A DNA stretch of 64,000 nt from Sphingomonas abietis (GCF_027625475.1 NZ_CP115174.1:930001-994000), one strand, 5' to 3'; positions 26,360 through 36,455 are shown, counted from the first letter of the stretch. Translations and numbers: made by a program. Notes: generated by a model from the letters alone, not told the origin.

Positions 26360-28855
26360 TCAGCCTTCGCGCAGGGTAGCGGCCGGGCGGGTCGCCAGCG
26401 ACGGCAACGAGCCGAGCAGGCCCACGCCCAGCGTCATCGCGATCGAGACGGCCAGCGTTGCCGCCACCACGCCGACGTCCGGCGCCCAGGGCAGGCTGAA
26501 GACATGGACGACGACGTACCAGCCGCCGAGCCCGCCGATCGCCAGCGCCACCCCGGTCAGCAAGGCGGAGAGCAGGGCATATTCGATGGCCTGGCCGATC
26601 AGCACCTGCCGCCGGCTGGCGCCGAGCAGCTTGAGTACCGCGATATCGTAGCGGCGCGCCTGCCCGGACGCGGTGACCGCGCCGACCAGCACGACGATGC
26701 CGGCGGCGACCGTCACGGCGGCGGCGGCGCGGATGGCCAGCGCGATCTGGCCGAGCAAAGTCCCGATCTGGCCGATGATGTCGCCGGTGCGGATCAGCGA
26801 TACCGAGGGCAGGGCATTGGCCACCGCCAGCGCGATCGCGCCATCCCGATCGGGCGCGGCATAGACGCTGGCGAGCAGCCCGTGTGGCGCCTCCTCGATA
26901 TAGCCGGGGGAGAAGACCAGCGCGAAGTTGAGCCCGAGCCCGCTCCAATCGACCTTCCGCAGCGCCGCGATCCGCGCCGGCACCTCGACGCCGAGCACCG
27001 AGACGGTGATGACGTCGCCGACCTTGAGCCCGAGCGTCTGCGCGGCCTTGTCCTCCATCGAGACCAGGGGGGGGCCATGATAGTCGGCGGGCCACCACCG
27101 GCCGGCGGTGATCGCGTTGCGCGGCGGCAGCGTCGCCGACCAGGTGATCGTGCGATCGCCCTTCAGGATCCACGCGCCGTCGGGCAGCGTCTTCATGTCG
27201 GCGACGCGGACGCCCTTCAGTGCCACGATCGCGCCGCGCAGCGAGGGCACCGCCTCGATCCGCGCGCCGGGTGCGGCATGGGTGACGGCGGCGTGGAAGG
27301 TCGCGGCATCCTCCGGCTGGAGGTCGATCGCGAAGAAGCGCGGGGCCTTGGCGGGGGCGGCGCCGCGCATCTCGCTCGACAGGCTGGTGTCGATCACCGC
27401 CAGCGCCACGAACAGCGAGAAGCCGAGGCCGAGCGCCAGAATCAGCCGGTCGGTCGGCGCGCCGGGGCGGTAGAGGTTGGCGAGCGCCAGACGCGGCAAG
27501 GGCCGGCGCGGCTTGGGCAGGCGGGCGAGCGCGAAGCGCAGCGCCAGCCCGATCAGCCAGAGCAGCAGCACCAGCGCGCCGGTCGCGCCGACAAAGCCGA
27601 GCGCGATGGCGCGATCGCTGGCGGTCAGCACGGCCAGCGCGACGAGGATGGCGAGCAGCGCCGCCATGCCGACGACGATCTGCCACGAGGGCCTGCGGGC
27701 GGCCGCCAGCACGCCGCGCAGCAGCGTTGCGGCCGGCACCGATCGGGCGCGGGCCAGCGCCGGCAGCGAGAAGAGCAGGGCGACCAGCAGGCCGAGCCCG
27801 CCGGCGACCAGCAGCGGCTCGGGATAGAGGCCGAGGCGCGGCGGCACCGGCAGCGCATCGCCGACCATGGCGGTGACGATCGCCGGCACGAATGCGCCCA
27901 GCAGCAGGCCGAGCAGGGTGCTGCTCCCCGCGACGATGCCGAGCTGCGCCAGGATCATCGCCGCGATCGTGCCGGATCGGGCGCCGAGCACCTTCAGCGT
28001 CGCGATCGTGCGGGTCTTGCCGGCGAGATAGGCGCTGACCCCGCTGCCGATGCCGACGCCGGCGATCGCCAGCGCGGCGAGGCCGACGAGCAGCAGGAAC
28101 TGGCCGAGCTGGGCGATGCCCTGCCGCAGATTGCCCGCCGCCGCATCGGGGGTATGCGCCGTCCAGCCGGCGCTGGGGAAGCGGGCGGTGAAGCGCTCGC
28201 CCAACGCTGCCGCATCGGTGCCGGGCGGCAGCCGCAGCCGGTAGCGGGTGTCGTAGAGGCTGCCGGGCTGGACCAGGCCGGTGGCCTGCAGGCCGGCCAT
28301 GTCGACCAGCACGAGCGGGCCGAGGCTGAACCCCTCGCCGAGATGATCGGGTTCGCTGGCGACGATGCCGATCACCGTCAGTCGCGCGGTGCCGATCCGG
28401 ATCGCGTCGCCGACGTGCAGTCCCATGCGATCGGCGAGCGCCGGCGCGATCGCGGCCTGCAAGCCATGGGGGCGGGCAGTCGTCGCACCGGGCTGGAGCG
28501 CGAAGCGGCCGACCAGCGGCCATGCCGCGTCGACCGCCTTGAGCGTGACCAGCACCGGCGCGCCGGCGGCCACGGGCTGCGCCATCGCGCGCATCCGCAC
28601 CGTCTCGGAGGTGGTGCCGGCGGTGGCGAAGGCGGCGCTTTCCTCGACGGTCGCGAGCCGTTGCGACACCCGCATCTCGAGATCGCCGCCGAGCATGATA
28701 TGGCTCTGCGCATCGAGCGCACCGAGGATGCTGGCCGAAAGACTGCCGATCCCGGCCAGCGCGGCGGTGCCGAGGAACAGGCACAGCGCGAGCAGCCACA
28801 GGCCCCGGCCGCCGGCCTTCAGATCCCGGAGCGCCAGCCGCCAGGCAAGGCTCAC
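26360..28855 (-). CDS. YbbP-like ABC transporter permease (FtsX/MacB fold)
   Basis: 831-residue inner-membrane permease with an N-terminal transmembrane segment (SLAWRLALRDL, then LWLLALCLFLGTAALAGIG), a large periplasmic domain, and two FtsX-type four-helix groups plus central helices. The last block (AAVTVAAGIVVLVGAVTASG, then LLGASRRQVLIGQAIEYALLSAL) is the FtsX signature. It resembles E. coli YbbP, the partner of YbbA. The start overlaps the stop of the ATPase gene by four bases. Such mechanotransmission-type systems often handle lipoproteins or envelope stress rather than import; the substrate here is unknown. Confidence 0.88.
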   Translation of the reverse strand: MSLAWRLALRDLKAGGRGLWLLALCLFLGTAALAGIGSLSASILGALDAQSHIMLGGDLEMRVSQRLATVEESAAFATAGTTSETVRMRAMAQPVAAGAPVLVTLKAVDAAWPLVGRFALQPGATTARPHGLQAAIAPALADRMGLHVGDAIRIGTARLTVIGIVASEPDHLGEGFSLGPLVLVDMAGLQATGLVQPGSLYDTRYRLRLPPGTDAAALGERFTARFPSAGWTAHTPDAAAGNLRQGIAQLGQFLLLVGLAALAIAGVGIGSGVSAYLAGKTRTIATLKVLGARSGTIAAMILAQLGIVAGSSTLLGLLLGAFVPAIVTAMVGDALPVPPRLGLYPEPLLVAGGLGLLVALLFSLPALARARSVPAATLLRGVLAAARRPSWQIVVGMAALLAILVALAVLTASDRAIALGFVGATGALVLLLWLIGLALRFALARLPKPRRPLPRLALANLYRPGAPTDRLILALGLGFSLFVALAVIDTSLSSEMRGAAPAKAPRFFAIDLQPEDAATFHAAVTHAAPGARIEAVPSLRGAIVALKGVRVADMKTLPDGAWILKGDRTITWSATLPPRNAITAGRWWPADYHGPPLVSMEDKAAQTLGLKVGDVITVSVLGVEVPARIAALRKVDWSGLGLNFALVFSPGYIEEAPHGLLASVYAAPDRDGAIALAVANALPSVSLIRTGDIIGQIGTLLGQIALAIRAAAAVTVAAGIVVLVGAVTASGQARRYDIAVLKLLGASRRQVLIGQAIEYALLSALLTGVALAIGGLGGWYVVVHVFSLPWAPDVGVVAATLAVSIAMTLGVGLLGSLPSLATRPAATLREG

Positions 28856-29583
28856 GCGGTCGTCCGGTCGTCGACGATATGGCCGTCGCCCAGCTCCACG
28901 ATCCGCCCGCAGCGCGCGGCGAGGTTCGGGTCGTGGGTAATGACGAACAAGGTCGCGCCGGCCTCGCGGTGGCGGGCGAACAGCAGGTCCATGATGGCGC
29001 TGCCCGTCGCGGCGTCGAGATTGCCGGTCGGCTCGTCGGCGAACAGCAGGGCGGGGCGGGGCGCGAGCGCGCGGGCGATAGCGACGCGCTGCTGCTCGCC
29101 GCCCGAAAGCTGGGCGGGATAATGGGTCAGGCGATGGCCGAGCCCGACCGCGTCCAGTTCGCTCGCGGCGCGCGCGAAGGCATTGGCCTCGCCGGCCAGT
29201 TCGAGCGGGACGGCGACATTCTCCAGCGCGGTCATCGTCGGCAGCAGGTGGAAGGCCTGGAGCACGATGCCGATCCGGCCGCGCCGCGCGATCGCCAGCC
29301 GATCCTCGTCGAGGCCGACGAAGTCCAGCCCGGCGACGCGCACCGATCCGCCGCTCGGCCGTTCCAGCCCGGCGAGCAGCGCCATCAGCGAAGACTTGCC
29401 CGATCCGGACGGGCCGAGCAGCGCGACGCTCTCGCCCGCCGTCACGGTCAGGTCGATCCCGCGCAGAATTTGCACCTGGGCAGGCGCACGACCAAGCGAC
29501 AGCGTCAGATTGCGCGCCTCGATGACGATGCTATCGGGGGCGCTGTCCGGCGCGGGCGGTTGTGGAGAAGCGGAGAATGGCAC
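28852..29583 (-). CDS. YbbA-like ABC transporter ATPase
   Basis: 243-residue cytoplasmic ATPase of the LolD/MacB class. Walker A is GPSGSGKSS, the Q-loop region is GIVLQAFHLLPTMTALENV, the signature is LSGGEQQRVAIARAL, and Walker B is LLFADEPTGNLD, followed by the switch histidine in FVITHD. The GTG at 29583 gives a short Pro/Ser-rich lead before IVIEARNLTLSLG. It overlaps the permease gene downstream. The 5' end overlaps the divergent esterase gene, so each promoter must lie within the other gene. The pair ybbA-ybbP divergent from tesA is the same arrangement as in E. coli. Confidence 0.92.
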   Translation of the reverse strand: MPFSASPQPPAPDSAPDSIVIEARNLTLSLGRAPAQVQILRGIDLTVTAGESVALLGPSGSGKSSLMALLAGLERPSGGSVRVAGLDFVGLDEDRLAIARRGRIGIVLQAFHLLPTMTALENVAVPLELAGEANAFARAASELDAVGLGHRLTHYPAQLSGGEQQRVAIARALAPRPALLFADEPTGNLDAATGSAIMDLLFARHREAGATLFVITHDPNLAARCGRIVELGDGHIVDDRTTA

Positions 29584-30242
29584 GGTTCCGAGGATATGGT
29601 GCGCTGCGGCAGCTTGTCTATCTCATGCTCGCACTTTCTGCGCTGGCCGGAGCGCCCGCGCACGCCGCCGTACCGCTGATCTGGGCGTTCGGCGACAGCC
29701 TTACCGCCGGCCTCGGCCTGCCGCCGCATGACGGCTTCACCACCCAGCTGGAGGGCGCGCTGCGCCGCTCCGGGATTCCTGCGACCGTCAAGAATGGCGG
29801 CATTTCGGGCGATACCGCCGCACAGGGTCGCGCCCGGCTGCTTTGGGGCCTGCGCGGGCTGGGCGTGAAGCCCGATCTGGTGATCGTCGAACTCGGCGCC
29901 AACGACATGCTGCGCGGCCTGCCGACGGCGCAGCTGGCGACCAACCTCGATCTCATTCTCGCCGAATTGCAGCGCCGCCATATCCGGGTGCTGATCGCCG
30001 GCATGAAGGCCGCGCCCAATCTCGGGCCGGACTATCGGCGGGCGTTCGATGCGATCTATCCGGCGCTGGCCCGTCGCTATGACGTGCCGCTCTATCCCTT
30101 CTATCTCGACGGCGTGGTCGGCAGGCCGGCGCTGATCCAGGCTGACGGCATCCATCCCAATGCGCAGGGCGTGGCGATCGTGGTGGCGCGGATGCTGCCG
30201 ACCGTTCGGCGCGCGCTCGCCCGCCCCGATCCGGCGGGCTGA
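29577..30242 (+). CDS. tesA: TesA-type GDSL arylesterase/thioesterase
   Basis: 221-residue exported SGNH hydrolase. The ATG at 29577 opens a signal peptide (residues about 1-28, ending AHAA); a GTG at 29562 would add five residues. Block I is FGDSLTAGLG with the catalytic Ser, block II has GISGDTAAQG, block III is ELGANDML, and block V is DGIHPNAQG with catalytic Asp and His. This matches E. coli TesA, a periplasmic thioesterase I/protease I. The start overlaps the 5' end of the divergent ATPase gene. It ends 15 bases from the convergent purC stop, with only a 7-bp stem (30238-30262) between them. Confidence 0.92.
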   Translation: MARFRGYGALRQLVYLMLALSALAGAPAHAAVPLIWAFGDSLTAGLGLPPHDGFTTQLEGALRRSGIPATVKNGGISGDTAAQGRARLLWGLRGLGVKPDLVIVELGANDMLRGLPTAQLATNLDLILAELQRRHIRVLIAGMKAAPNLGPDYRRAFDAIYPALARRYDVPLYPFYLDGVVGRPALIQADGIHPNAQGVAIVVARMLPTVRRALARPDPAG

Positions 30243-30257
30243 GCGCGCGCCGGCGGC

Positions 30258-31238
30258 TCAGCGCTCGACGAACAGCGGGGCGAGCCGCTCGCGGATCCGC
30301 TCCAGCACCGTGGCACCTTCGAGATCGGGCTCGAAGCTCTGCCCGGTGATCGTCTCGAAGGCCTCGGCATAGACCGCGGCGGTGCCGAGGATCAGCTGCT
30401 CGGGAATGACCGGGATCGGATCCTTGTAGGGATCGCAGCGCGCCGCGACCCAGGAGCGGACGAAATCCTTGTCGAAGCTGTCGGGCCGCTCGCCGGCCTC
30501 GAAGCGCTGCTGGTAGCTCGCCTGCTTCCAGTAGCGGCTGCTGTCCGGCGTGTGGATTTCGTCGGCCAGCACGATCTTGCCCTCGGCATCGACGCCGAAC
30601 TCATATTTGGTGTCGGCGAGGATCAGGCCGCGCTCGCTCGCCAGCTTCTGGCCGCGTGCGAACAGCGCCAGCGCGGTGGCGCTCAGCTCGTCCCACTGGG
30701 CGGCGGTGAGCAGCTTGCGCTCGAGGATCTCGGCGGGCGTCAGCGGCTCGTCATGGCCGCCGTCGAACTCCTTGCTGGTCGGCGTGATGATCGGCGTCGG
30801 CAGCTGTTCATTGTCGCGCATCCCGTCCGGCAGCTCAATGCCGTACATCTGGCGCTGGCCGGCCTTGTAGAGCGTCAGGATCGAGGTGCCGGTGGTGCCG
30901 GCGAGATAGCCGCGCACCACGATCTCGACCGGCAGGATGTCGAGCCGGCGGCAGATCAGCACATTGGGATCGGGGTAGGTCAGCACATGGTTGGCGGCGA
31001 TGTCCGCGGTCTGCTCGAACCAGAAGCGCGCGGTCTGGGTGAGCAGCTGGCCCTTGAAGGGGACGGCGCAGAGGATGCGATCGAACGCGCTCAGCCGGTC
31101 GCTCGCGATGATGATGCGGCGACCGTCGGCCAGATCGTAATTGTCGCGGACCTTGCCGCGATAATGCCGGGGAAGCTCCGCGATCGTGGCGTCATCCAGC
31201 GTTCGCGATGCGAAGGGCGTGAAATCGTGAGGCGACAT
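30258..31238 (-). CDS. purC: PurC, SAICAR synthase (long form)
   Basis: Purine biosynthesis step 8 (phosphoribosylaminoimidazole-succinocarboxamide synthase), cytoplasmic. The product has [12 protein letters not shown], the ATP site [28 protein letters not shown], and [14 protein letters not shown] in family order. At 326 aa it is the long form resembling yeast Ade1, rather than the about 240-aa form of E. coli. The alphaproteobacterial purine genes purS/purQ are not adjacent, so either this is the only copy placed alone or a short paralogue exists elsewhere. Upstream 219 bases contain several G/C stems but no riboswitch that I can identify. Confidence 0.93.
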   Translation of the reverse strand: MSPHDFTPFASRTLDDATIAELPRHYRGKVRDNYDLADGRRIIIASDRLSAFDRILCAVPFKGQLLTQTARFWFEQTADIAANHVLTYPDPNVLICRRLDILPVEIVVRGYLAGTTGTSILTLYKAGQRQMYGIELPDGMRDNEQLPTPIITPTSKEFDGGHDEPLTPAEILERKLLTAAQWDELSATALALFARGQKLASERGLILADTKYEFGVDAEGKIVLADEIHTPDSSRYWKQASYQQRFEAGERPDSFDKDFVRSWVAARCDPYKDPIPVIPEQLILGTAAVYAEAFETITGQSFEPDLEGATVLERIRERLAPLFVER

Positions 31239-31457
31239 GCGCAGTTCCTATGGTCGGGCGAATATGCCGCCTCCTAGCCCGGTCGTCGCCGCCTGTCAGC
31301 GGCAGAAGGCGGGATCGGCGTTTTTGCGCTGCCGGGGCGCCGGCAAGGGTTGCCGCGATAGGGGTGTCCCCCGATATGGGGGCCGGTTTCTCATGGTCCC
31401 CGGCGGCATCCGATGAAGGATGGACCGGGGGCAGGCAACATTATGGAGTCGTGACGC

Positions 31458-32897
31458 ATGGCCTATCTGGATACCCAGCTCTTCATCGATGGCACGTGGC
31501 AGAATGCCGCCGATGGGCGGTCGCTCGCGGTCCATAATCCGGCCACCGGGCAGGAAATCGGCCGCGTTGCCCATGCCAGCCGCGCCGATCTGGACAAGGC
31601 GCTGGCGGCGGCACAGCGCGGTTTCGAGGTGTGGCGCGATTTCACGCCCGCCGCGCGCAGCAAGATCATGCGCAAGGCCGCCGCCCTGATGCGCGAGCGT
31701 GCCGACGAGATCGCGCAGCTGCTGACCCAAGAGCAGGGTAAGCCGCTGGCCGAGGCCAAGGGCGAGGCGATGGCCGCCGGCGACATCATCGAATGGTTCG
31801 CCGAGGAAGGCTTCCGCGTCTATGGCCGCCTCGTGCCGCATCGCGCCAGCCTGTCGATCCGGCAGATGGTGATCAAGGATCCGGTCGGCCCGGTTGCCGC
31901 CTTCACGCCGTGGAACTTCCCGGTCAATCAGATCGTCCGCAAGATCTCGGCCGGCCTCGCCGCGGGCTGCTCGATGATCGTCAAGGCGCCGGAGGAAACC
32001 CCGGCCAGCCCGGCCGCGCTGATCAAGGCGTTCCAGGATGCCGGCCTGCCGGAAGGCGTGCTGGGCCTCGTCTTCGGCGATCCGGCGGAGATTTCGGAAT
32101 ATCTGATCGCCAGCCCGATCATCCGCAAGATCACCTTCACCGGCTCCACCCCGGTCGGCAAGCTGCTCGCCGGGCTGGCGGGCAAGCATATGAAGCGGGT
32201 GTCGATGGAGCTGGGTGGCCACGCCCCCGTGATCGTGTGCGACGATGCCGACATCGATCTCGCGGTGAAGACGATCGCACCGTCCAAGTTCCGCAATGCC
32301 GGACAGGTGTGCATCTCGCCGACGCGCTTCCTCGTCCACAACAGCGTGAAGCAGCAGTTCGCCGAGGCGTTCGCGGCCTATGCCAGCGGCCTCAAAGTGG
32401 GTGAGGGCTCGGCCGACGGCACCCAGATGGGCCCGCTCGCCAATCCGCGCCGGCTCGCCGCGATGGCCGAGTTCCAGGAGGATGCCGTCGCCAAGGGCGC
32501 CAAGCTGCTGACCGGCGGCAGCCGGATCGGCGACGCCGGCAATTTCTGGCAGCCGACGGTGCTGACCGACGTGCCGCTGGAGGCGCGCATCTTCAACGAC
32601 GAGCCGTTCGGCCCGGTCGCCGCGATCCGTGGCTTCGACAAGCTGGAGGAGGCGATCGCCGAGGCCAATCGGCTGTCGTTCGGGCTGGCCGGCTATGCCT
32701 TCACGCGCTCGCTTGCCAATGCCGATCTGCTGACCCGCCGGGTCGAGGTCGGGATGCTGTGGGTCAACATGGCGGCGACGCCGTCGGCCGAGCTGCCCTT
32801 CGGCGGCATCAAGGATTCGGGCTATGGCACCGAAGGCGGCCCCGAGGCGCTCGATAACTACCTGAACATCCGCACGGTTGCCGTCAACCAGGCCTGA
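31458..32897 (+). CDS. NAD(P)-dependent aldehyde dehydrogenase (succinate- or ketoglutarate-semialdehyde type)
   Basis: 479-residue cytoplasmic ALDH. The nucleotide loop ([12 protein letters not shown]), the catalytic glutamate segment [11 protein letters not shown] and the catalytic cysteine in GQVCISPTR are present, and [12 protein letters not shown] and [12 protein letters not shown] fit the semialdehyde dehydrogenase group. It resembles GabD (succinate semialdehyde) and also alpha-ketoglutarate semialdehyde dehydrogenases of oxidative pentose routes; neither can be excluded. The neighbours on the other side are sugar enzymes, which makes the sugar-acid option worth considering. The ATG has GGAG nine bases upstream. 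A strong terminator follows. Confidence 0.88.
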   Translation: MAYLDTQLFIDGTWQNAADGRSLAVHNPATGQEIGRVAHASRADLDKALAAAQRGFEVWRDFTPAARSKIMRKAAALMRERADEIAQLLTQEQGKPLAEAKGEAMAAGDIIEWFAEEGFRVYGRLVPHRASLSIRQMVIKDPVGPVAAFTPWNFPVNQIVRKISAGLAAGCSMIVKAPEETPASPAALIKAFQDAGLPEGVLGLVFGDPAEISEYLIASPIIRKITFTGSTPVGKLLAGLAGKHMKRVSMELGGHAPVIVCDDADIDLAVKTIAPSKFRNAGQVCISPTRFLVHNSVKQQFAEAFAAYASGLKVGEGSADGTQMGPLANPRRLAAMAEFQEDAVAKGAKLLTGGSRIGDAGNFWQPTVLTDVPLEARIFNDEPFGPVAAIRGFDKLEEAIAEANRLSFGLAGYAFTRSLANADLLTRRVEVGMLWVNMAATPSAELPFGGIKDSGYGTEGGPEALDNYLNIRTVAVNQA

Positions 32898-32910
32898 CGC
32901 GAACGGAACG

Positions 32911-32943
32911 GCCCGCCGGCATCGGATGCCGGCGGGCTTTGTT
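32911..32943 (+). terminator. Intrinsic terminator after the aldehyde dehydrogenase gene
   Basis: A perfect 12-bp stem (gcccgccggcat with atgccggcgggc), three-base loop cgg, followed by TTTGTT. It ends three bases before the convergent GH31 gene stop at 32946. Confidence 0.9.
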
Positions 32944-32945
32944 CT

Positions 32946-35297
32946 TCATTCCGGTGCGATGATCTTCACCAGCGCGGGATCGATCTTCACGGCCGATTTG
33001 CCGCTCGGGACCAGCCGCTTGGCGGCCTCATTCCATTCGAGCAGCGTCTTGCTGTCCTGGCCGTTGCGGTAGGCATTGGTTTCGCCGTCGTCGTCATACA
33101 GTGTGAAGGTCGCATCCTTGCCCGGATAGACACGGATGCTCTCCAGCGGCTGATGCTCCATCGTGCTCTGCACCTGCGCGCCCATCGGGACGATCGAACC
33201 GGCGCGCACGAACAGCGGGATCGTTTCGATCGGGGCCGCGGCGGTGATCGTCTGGCCGCCGGTATATTTGCGGTTGGTCCAGTAATCATACCAGTCGGCG
33301 CCAGCGGGCAGATAGACCGGACGGCTGGTCTGGCCCTGCTGGGTGACGGGCGCGACGAGGAACGCCTTGCCCAGCATATATTCGTCGCCGATGGTGGCGA
33401 CCGCCGGGTCGTTCGGAAAATCCATGAACAGGCCGCGCATGAACGGCGCGCCCGTCTCATAGGTCTCGCGGCCGAGCGAGTAGAGATAGGGGATCAGCGC
33501 GTAGCGCAGGCGCAGATATTTCGCGAGGATCGGCTCGGCCGCGGCGCCGTACTGCCAGATCGCGGTGCCCGGCCGCTGGCCGTGGATGCGCAGCGTCGGC
33601 GTGAAGCTGTTATACTGGAACCAGCGGACGAACAATTCCGGATAATCGGTGTAGCTTGTCGGCATCGCGGTGGCGCCGGCCGGATCGACCAGCGGCGGAT
33701 GGAGCGGCGGCGGACCTGATGGATCTTGCCAGCCGCCGGTGTCGCTGCCCCAATAAGCGAGGCCCGACGCGGTGAAGTTCAGCCCGGCCGGCACCTGCCG
33801 CTGCAAGGCTTCCCAGGTGGAGTGAACGTCGGAGGACCAGAACAGGCAGCCATTGCGCTGCGAACCGAGATAGGCGGCGCGGCACAGGATCAGGTTGCGT
33901 TTGTCCGGCCGGTCGCGCGCCGAACCTTCCGCTACGCTCTCGGTGTGGAGCAACGGGAACAGGTTGTGATAGCGATCGCCGGTGCCGATCGAATAGAAGG
34001 AGCCGTCCGGCACCAGATCGGGTTCGGTTTCGTCCAGCCAGAACCAGTCGAAGCCCTGGCTGGCGATATTGTCGCGGATGCGATCCCAATACCATTCGCG
34101 TGCGGCCGGGTTGGTGCTGTCGATCAGTGCGCCGGCGCGATCCGAGCGGACCGGCAGGCCGTCCACGACATTGCCGTCCTTGTCCTTCAGCAGCCAGCCC
34201 TTGGCGCTGAGGAAATTGAAATAGCGCGATTCGCGCTCGAAACGCGGCCAGACGCTGACGATCGAGTGCATCCCCATCGCGTGGAGCGCGTCGTTCATGC
34301 CCTTGGGGTCGAGATAATAAGTGTGATCGATGTCGAGCTGGCCCATCCGCGACCAGTAGAACCAGTCGAGCACCATCACGTCGAGCGGATAGCCACGGCT
34401 GCGATAGCCCTTGGCGATGTCCATCAGTTCCTGCTGGCTGGTGTAGCGCGCCTTGCTCTGGATCAGGCCGAAGGCGGCCTTGGGCGGCAGCGGCGTGGCG
34501 CCGGTCAGCTTGGCGTAGCCGGCATAGAGATCGTCATAGCTCTTGCCGGCAATGATGAAGAAGGACACGCGCTCGCCGACATTGGACGTCCAGTTGGTGC
34601 TGCCGTGCAGGCCGGGCGAGACGGTCGTGTCCGACGCATTGTCCCAGACGATGCCATAACCCTTGTTGGTGACCATGAACGGCACGCAGACCGTCTCGCC
34701 GGCCGGCGCGTCATAATTATGCTTGCAATCGATGGTGCGACCGCGGAGGTCGAGAATGCCCTCCTGGTTCTGGCCGAGGCCGTAATAATGCTCGTCGGCG
34801 GGCGCGTCGAAGGAGGCGCCGACCTTGAAGGTCTTTTCGCCGGTCACGTCATGCGGAGCCATGCTCCAGCCGGTCATGGTGGTGAGCGGCTGGCCGTCCG
34901 CGGTCTTCACCGTCACCGACACCGGCGGCAGCGCCGGCGCGAAATAGCGTTCCATCTGGGTCGGCGCCTTGGGCCAGGGCTGCGCCGCGACGGTGAGCGA
35001 GAGCGCCGCGGACGCGAAGACGTCGCCAGAAGCGTCGGTGCGATGGCTCCAGCCGGTCGCATCGGACTTGGCGTTGGGGCCGTCGCCCGGCGGCGCATCG
35101 GCCAGCGTCGGATCGACCGCGATGGTGACGCGCACGATGTTCGGTGCATAGGGCTCGATCGCGACGATGCTGCCGTGGCGATCGAGGCTTGCCATCGGCG
35201 CCGCGACTGCTGGTAGCGCTATCATCGGTGCGCAAGCAAAAAGGGCGGCGCGCAGCGCGCGGACCTTGGTCTGGAGGGGCCTGGCCATCGACATCAT
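32946..35297 (-). CDS. GH31 family glycosidase (alpha-xylosidase or alpha-glucosidase type), exported
   Basis: 783-residue glycoside hydrolase with a signal peptide (hydrophobic residues about 14-33, ending AVAAP). GH31 order is clear: N-terminal beta-sandwich, then the TIM barrel with VMVLDWFYWSRMGQLDID, the nucleophile motif WLDETEP near residue 418, the acid/base segment SSDVHSTW near residue 489, and a C-terminal sandwich. It hydrolyses alpha-linked glucosides or xylosides at a chain end in the periplasm or outside. The exact sugar is not decidable. Co-oriented upstream genes are an alpha/beta-hydrolase and a gluconokinase. AAGGGAG precedes the ATGATG; the true start may be the second or third Met. 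Confidence 0.9.
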   Translation of the reverse strand: MMSMARPLQTKVRALRAALFACAPMIALPAVAAPMASLDRHGSIVAIEPYAPNIVRVTIAVDPTLADAPPGDGPNAKSDATGWSHRTDASGDVFASAALSLTVAAQPWPKAPTQMERYFAPALPPVSVTVKTADGQPLTTMTGWSMAPHDVTGEKTFKVGASFDAPADEHYYGLGQNQEGILDLRGRTIDCKHNYDAPAGETVCVPFMVTNKGYGIVWDNASDTTVSPGLHGSTNWTSNVGERVSFFIIAGKSYDDLYAGYAKLTGATPLPPKAAFGLIQSKARYTSQQELMDIAKGYRSRGYPLDVMVLDWFYWSRMGQLDIDHTYYLDPKGMNDALHAMGMHSIVSVWPRFERESRYFNFLSAKGWLLKDKDGNVVDGLPVRSDRAGALIDSTNPAAREWYWDRIRDNIASQGFDWFWLDETEPDLVPDGSFYSIGTGDRYHNLFPLLHTESVAEGSARDRPDKRNLILCRAAYLGSQRNGCLFWSSDVHSTWEALQRQVPAGLNFTASGLAYWGSDTGGWQDPSGPPPLHPPLVDPAGATAMPTSYTDYPELFVRWFQYNSFTPTLRIHGQRPGTAIWQYGAAAEPILAKYLRLRYALIPYLYSLGRETYETGAPFMRGLFMDFPNDPAVATIGDEYMLGKAFLVAPVTQQGQTSRPVYLPAGADWYDYWTNRKYTGGQTITAAAPIETIPLFVRAGSIVPMGAQVQSTMEHQPLESIRVYPGKDATFTLYDDDGETNAYRNGQDSKTLLEWNEAAKRLVPSGKSAVKIDPALVKIIAPE

Positions 35298-35471
35298 TCT
35301 CCCTTTTTATCGTGGGCGCCGAGCGCATCGAGCGCGTTTCCGATCGCGTTCGCGGCGACACCTGCCATCAGAGCAGGGTCGTTGTCGAGCCGGTGAATGC
35401 CACCGTGCGAACCGGCATCGCCTATTTCCCGCTCCGGCCTGTCCGAGCGACGGCCATGATCGCCTCGTCGC

Positions 35472-36455
35472 TCAGCCGTAATTTCCGGCGAACAGGCCGT
35501 GGCTGATCGCAAAGCGCTCCATCAGGCTCGGCCATGTCGATCCGGGGTTCGATTTGGGCAGGCGGGCACCGAAGCCATGGCCGCCGGACTCGAAGATGTG
35601 CAACGCCACCGGGCGCTGCGCGGCCTGCATCGCGTTGAACAAAGCGATGCTGTTGGCGGGCGGCACCAGCCCGTCATCGGCGGCGGCGGTGAGGAAGATC
35701 GGCGGCGTGGTGGCATCGACACGATGCTCGACCGAATAAGCGAGCCGCATCCTTTCGGGCGCATCCGGCCCCAGCAGCGCGTCGCGCGATCCGCCATGGG
35801 TGAAGGGCGCTTCCAGGCTCACCACCGGGTAGAGCAGGGCGGCGAGATCGGGGCGGGCATCGATCTGGTCGGCCGCGTCGATCGGCGCATAGATGCGTTC
35901 GGCGTGGCGGGTCGCCAGCGATCCGGCGAGATGGCCGCCCGCCGAGAAGCCGAGCACGGCGATGCGATCGCGCTGGATACCGAAATGATCGGCACGTGCC
36001 CGGATCAGCCGCATCGCCCGCTGGGCATCCTGCAACGGCACGTCCTGCCGCTGGTGCCAGCCTTCGCCGGGCAGGCGATAGAGCAGGATGAAGGCGGTGG
36101 TGCCGCGTGCGTTCAGCCAGGCCGCCTGTGCCGTCCCCTCATTGTCGTAGGACAGGAAGCCATAGCCGCCGCCGGGGGCGATCAGCACCGCCGAACCATC
36201 CGGCCGCGGCGCCCGGAAGACGATCATCACGGGTCGCGCGATGCCGCTGATCCAGCGATCGGGGGCAGTGCCGGTCTTGTCCTGATCGTCGACCTTGCGG
36301 ACGATGGCGGCCGATCCCGTGCCGGGCGGCGGGCCGGGCCACAATTCGATCGTCTCGTTGGCCGAAAGCTGGAGGGGGACGGCGGCTGCGGTGGCGGCTG
36401 TGGTGGCCGCCGCAGCGGCCGCGCCCAGCAGGACTCGGCGGGTTACCAACGGCAT
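35472..36455 (-). CDS. Tat-exported alpha/beta-hydrolase (esterase)
   Basis: 327-residue secreted esterase. The ATG at 36455 follows GGGAGG and opens a Tat-like signal (VTRRVLLGAAAAA). After cleavage the domain shows the oxyanion region LIAPGGGYGFLSYD, the nucleophile elbow GFSAGGHLAG (Ser near residue 169), the Asp in AAADDGLVPP and the His in GGHGFG. This is the acetyl-xylan-esterase-like/lipase family seen with plant polysaccharide enzymes. Being next to a GH31 gene, it may deacylate a xylan- or xyloglucan-derived oligosaccharide; that link is inference. The 174-base gap to the GH31 gene holds no clear gene. Confidence 0.85.
   Translation of the reverse strand: MPLVTRRVLLGAAAAAATTAATAAAVPLQLSANETIELWPGPPPGTGSAAIVRKVDDQDKTGTAPDRWISGIARPVMIVFRAPRPDGSAVLIAPGGGYGFLSYDNEGTAQAAWLNARGTTAFILLYRLPGEGWHQRQDVPLQDAQRAMRLIRARADHFGIQRDRIAVLGFSAGGHLAGSLATRHAERIYAPIDAADQIDARPDLAALLYPVVSLEAPFTHGGSRDALLGPDAPERMRLAYSVEHRVDATTPPIFLTAAADDGLVPPANSIALFNAMQAAQRPVALHIFESGGHGFGARLPKSNPGSTWPSLMERFAISHGLFAGNYG

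Noticed and set aside
26312..29122. Long plus-strand frame of over 900 codons opposite the YbbP-like gene
   Set aside because: It is antisense to a gene with clear FtsX motifs, and reads as low-complexity Arg/Gln/Ala with no domain.
31239..31457. Possible riboswitch upstream of purC or the aldehyde dehydrogenase gene
   Set aside because: Several GC-rich stems are visible, but I could not match any known riboswitch core such as a purine aptamer or PRPP element.
35294..35512. 72-codon minus-strand frame whose stop overlaps the GH31 start
   Set aside because: It looks like a coupled upstream gene, but has no recognisable family, no good Shine-Dalgarno, and its first half overlaps the end of the esterase gene. 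I leave it as non-coding gap.
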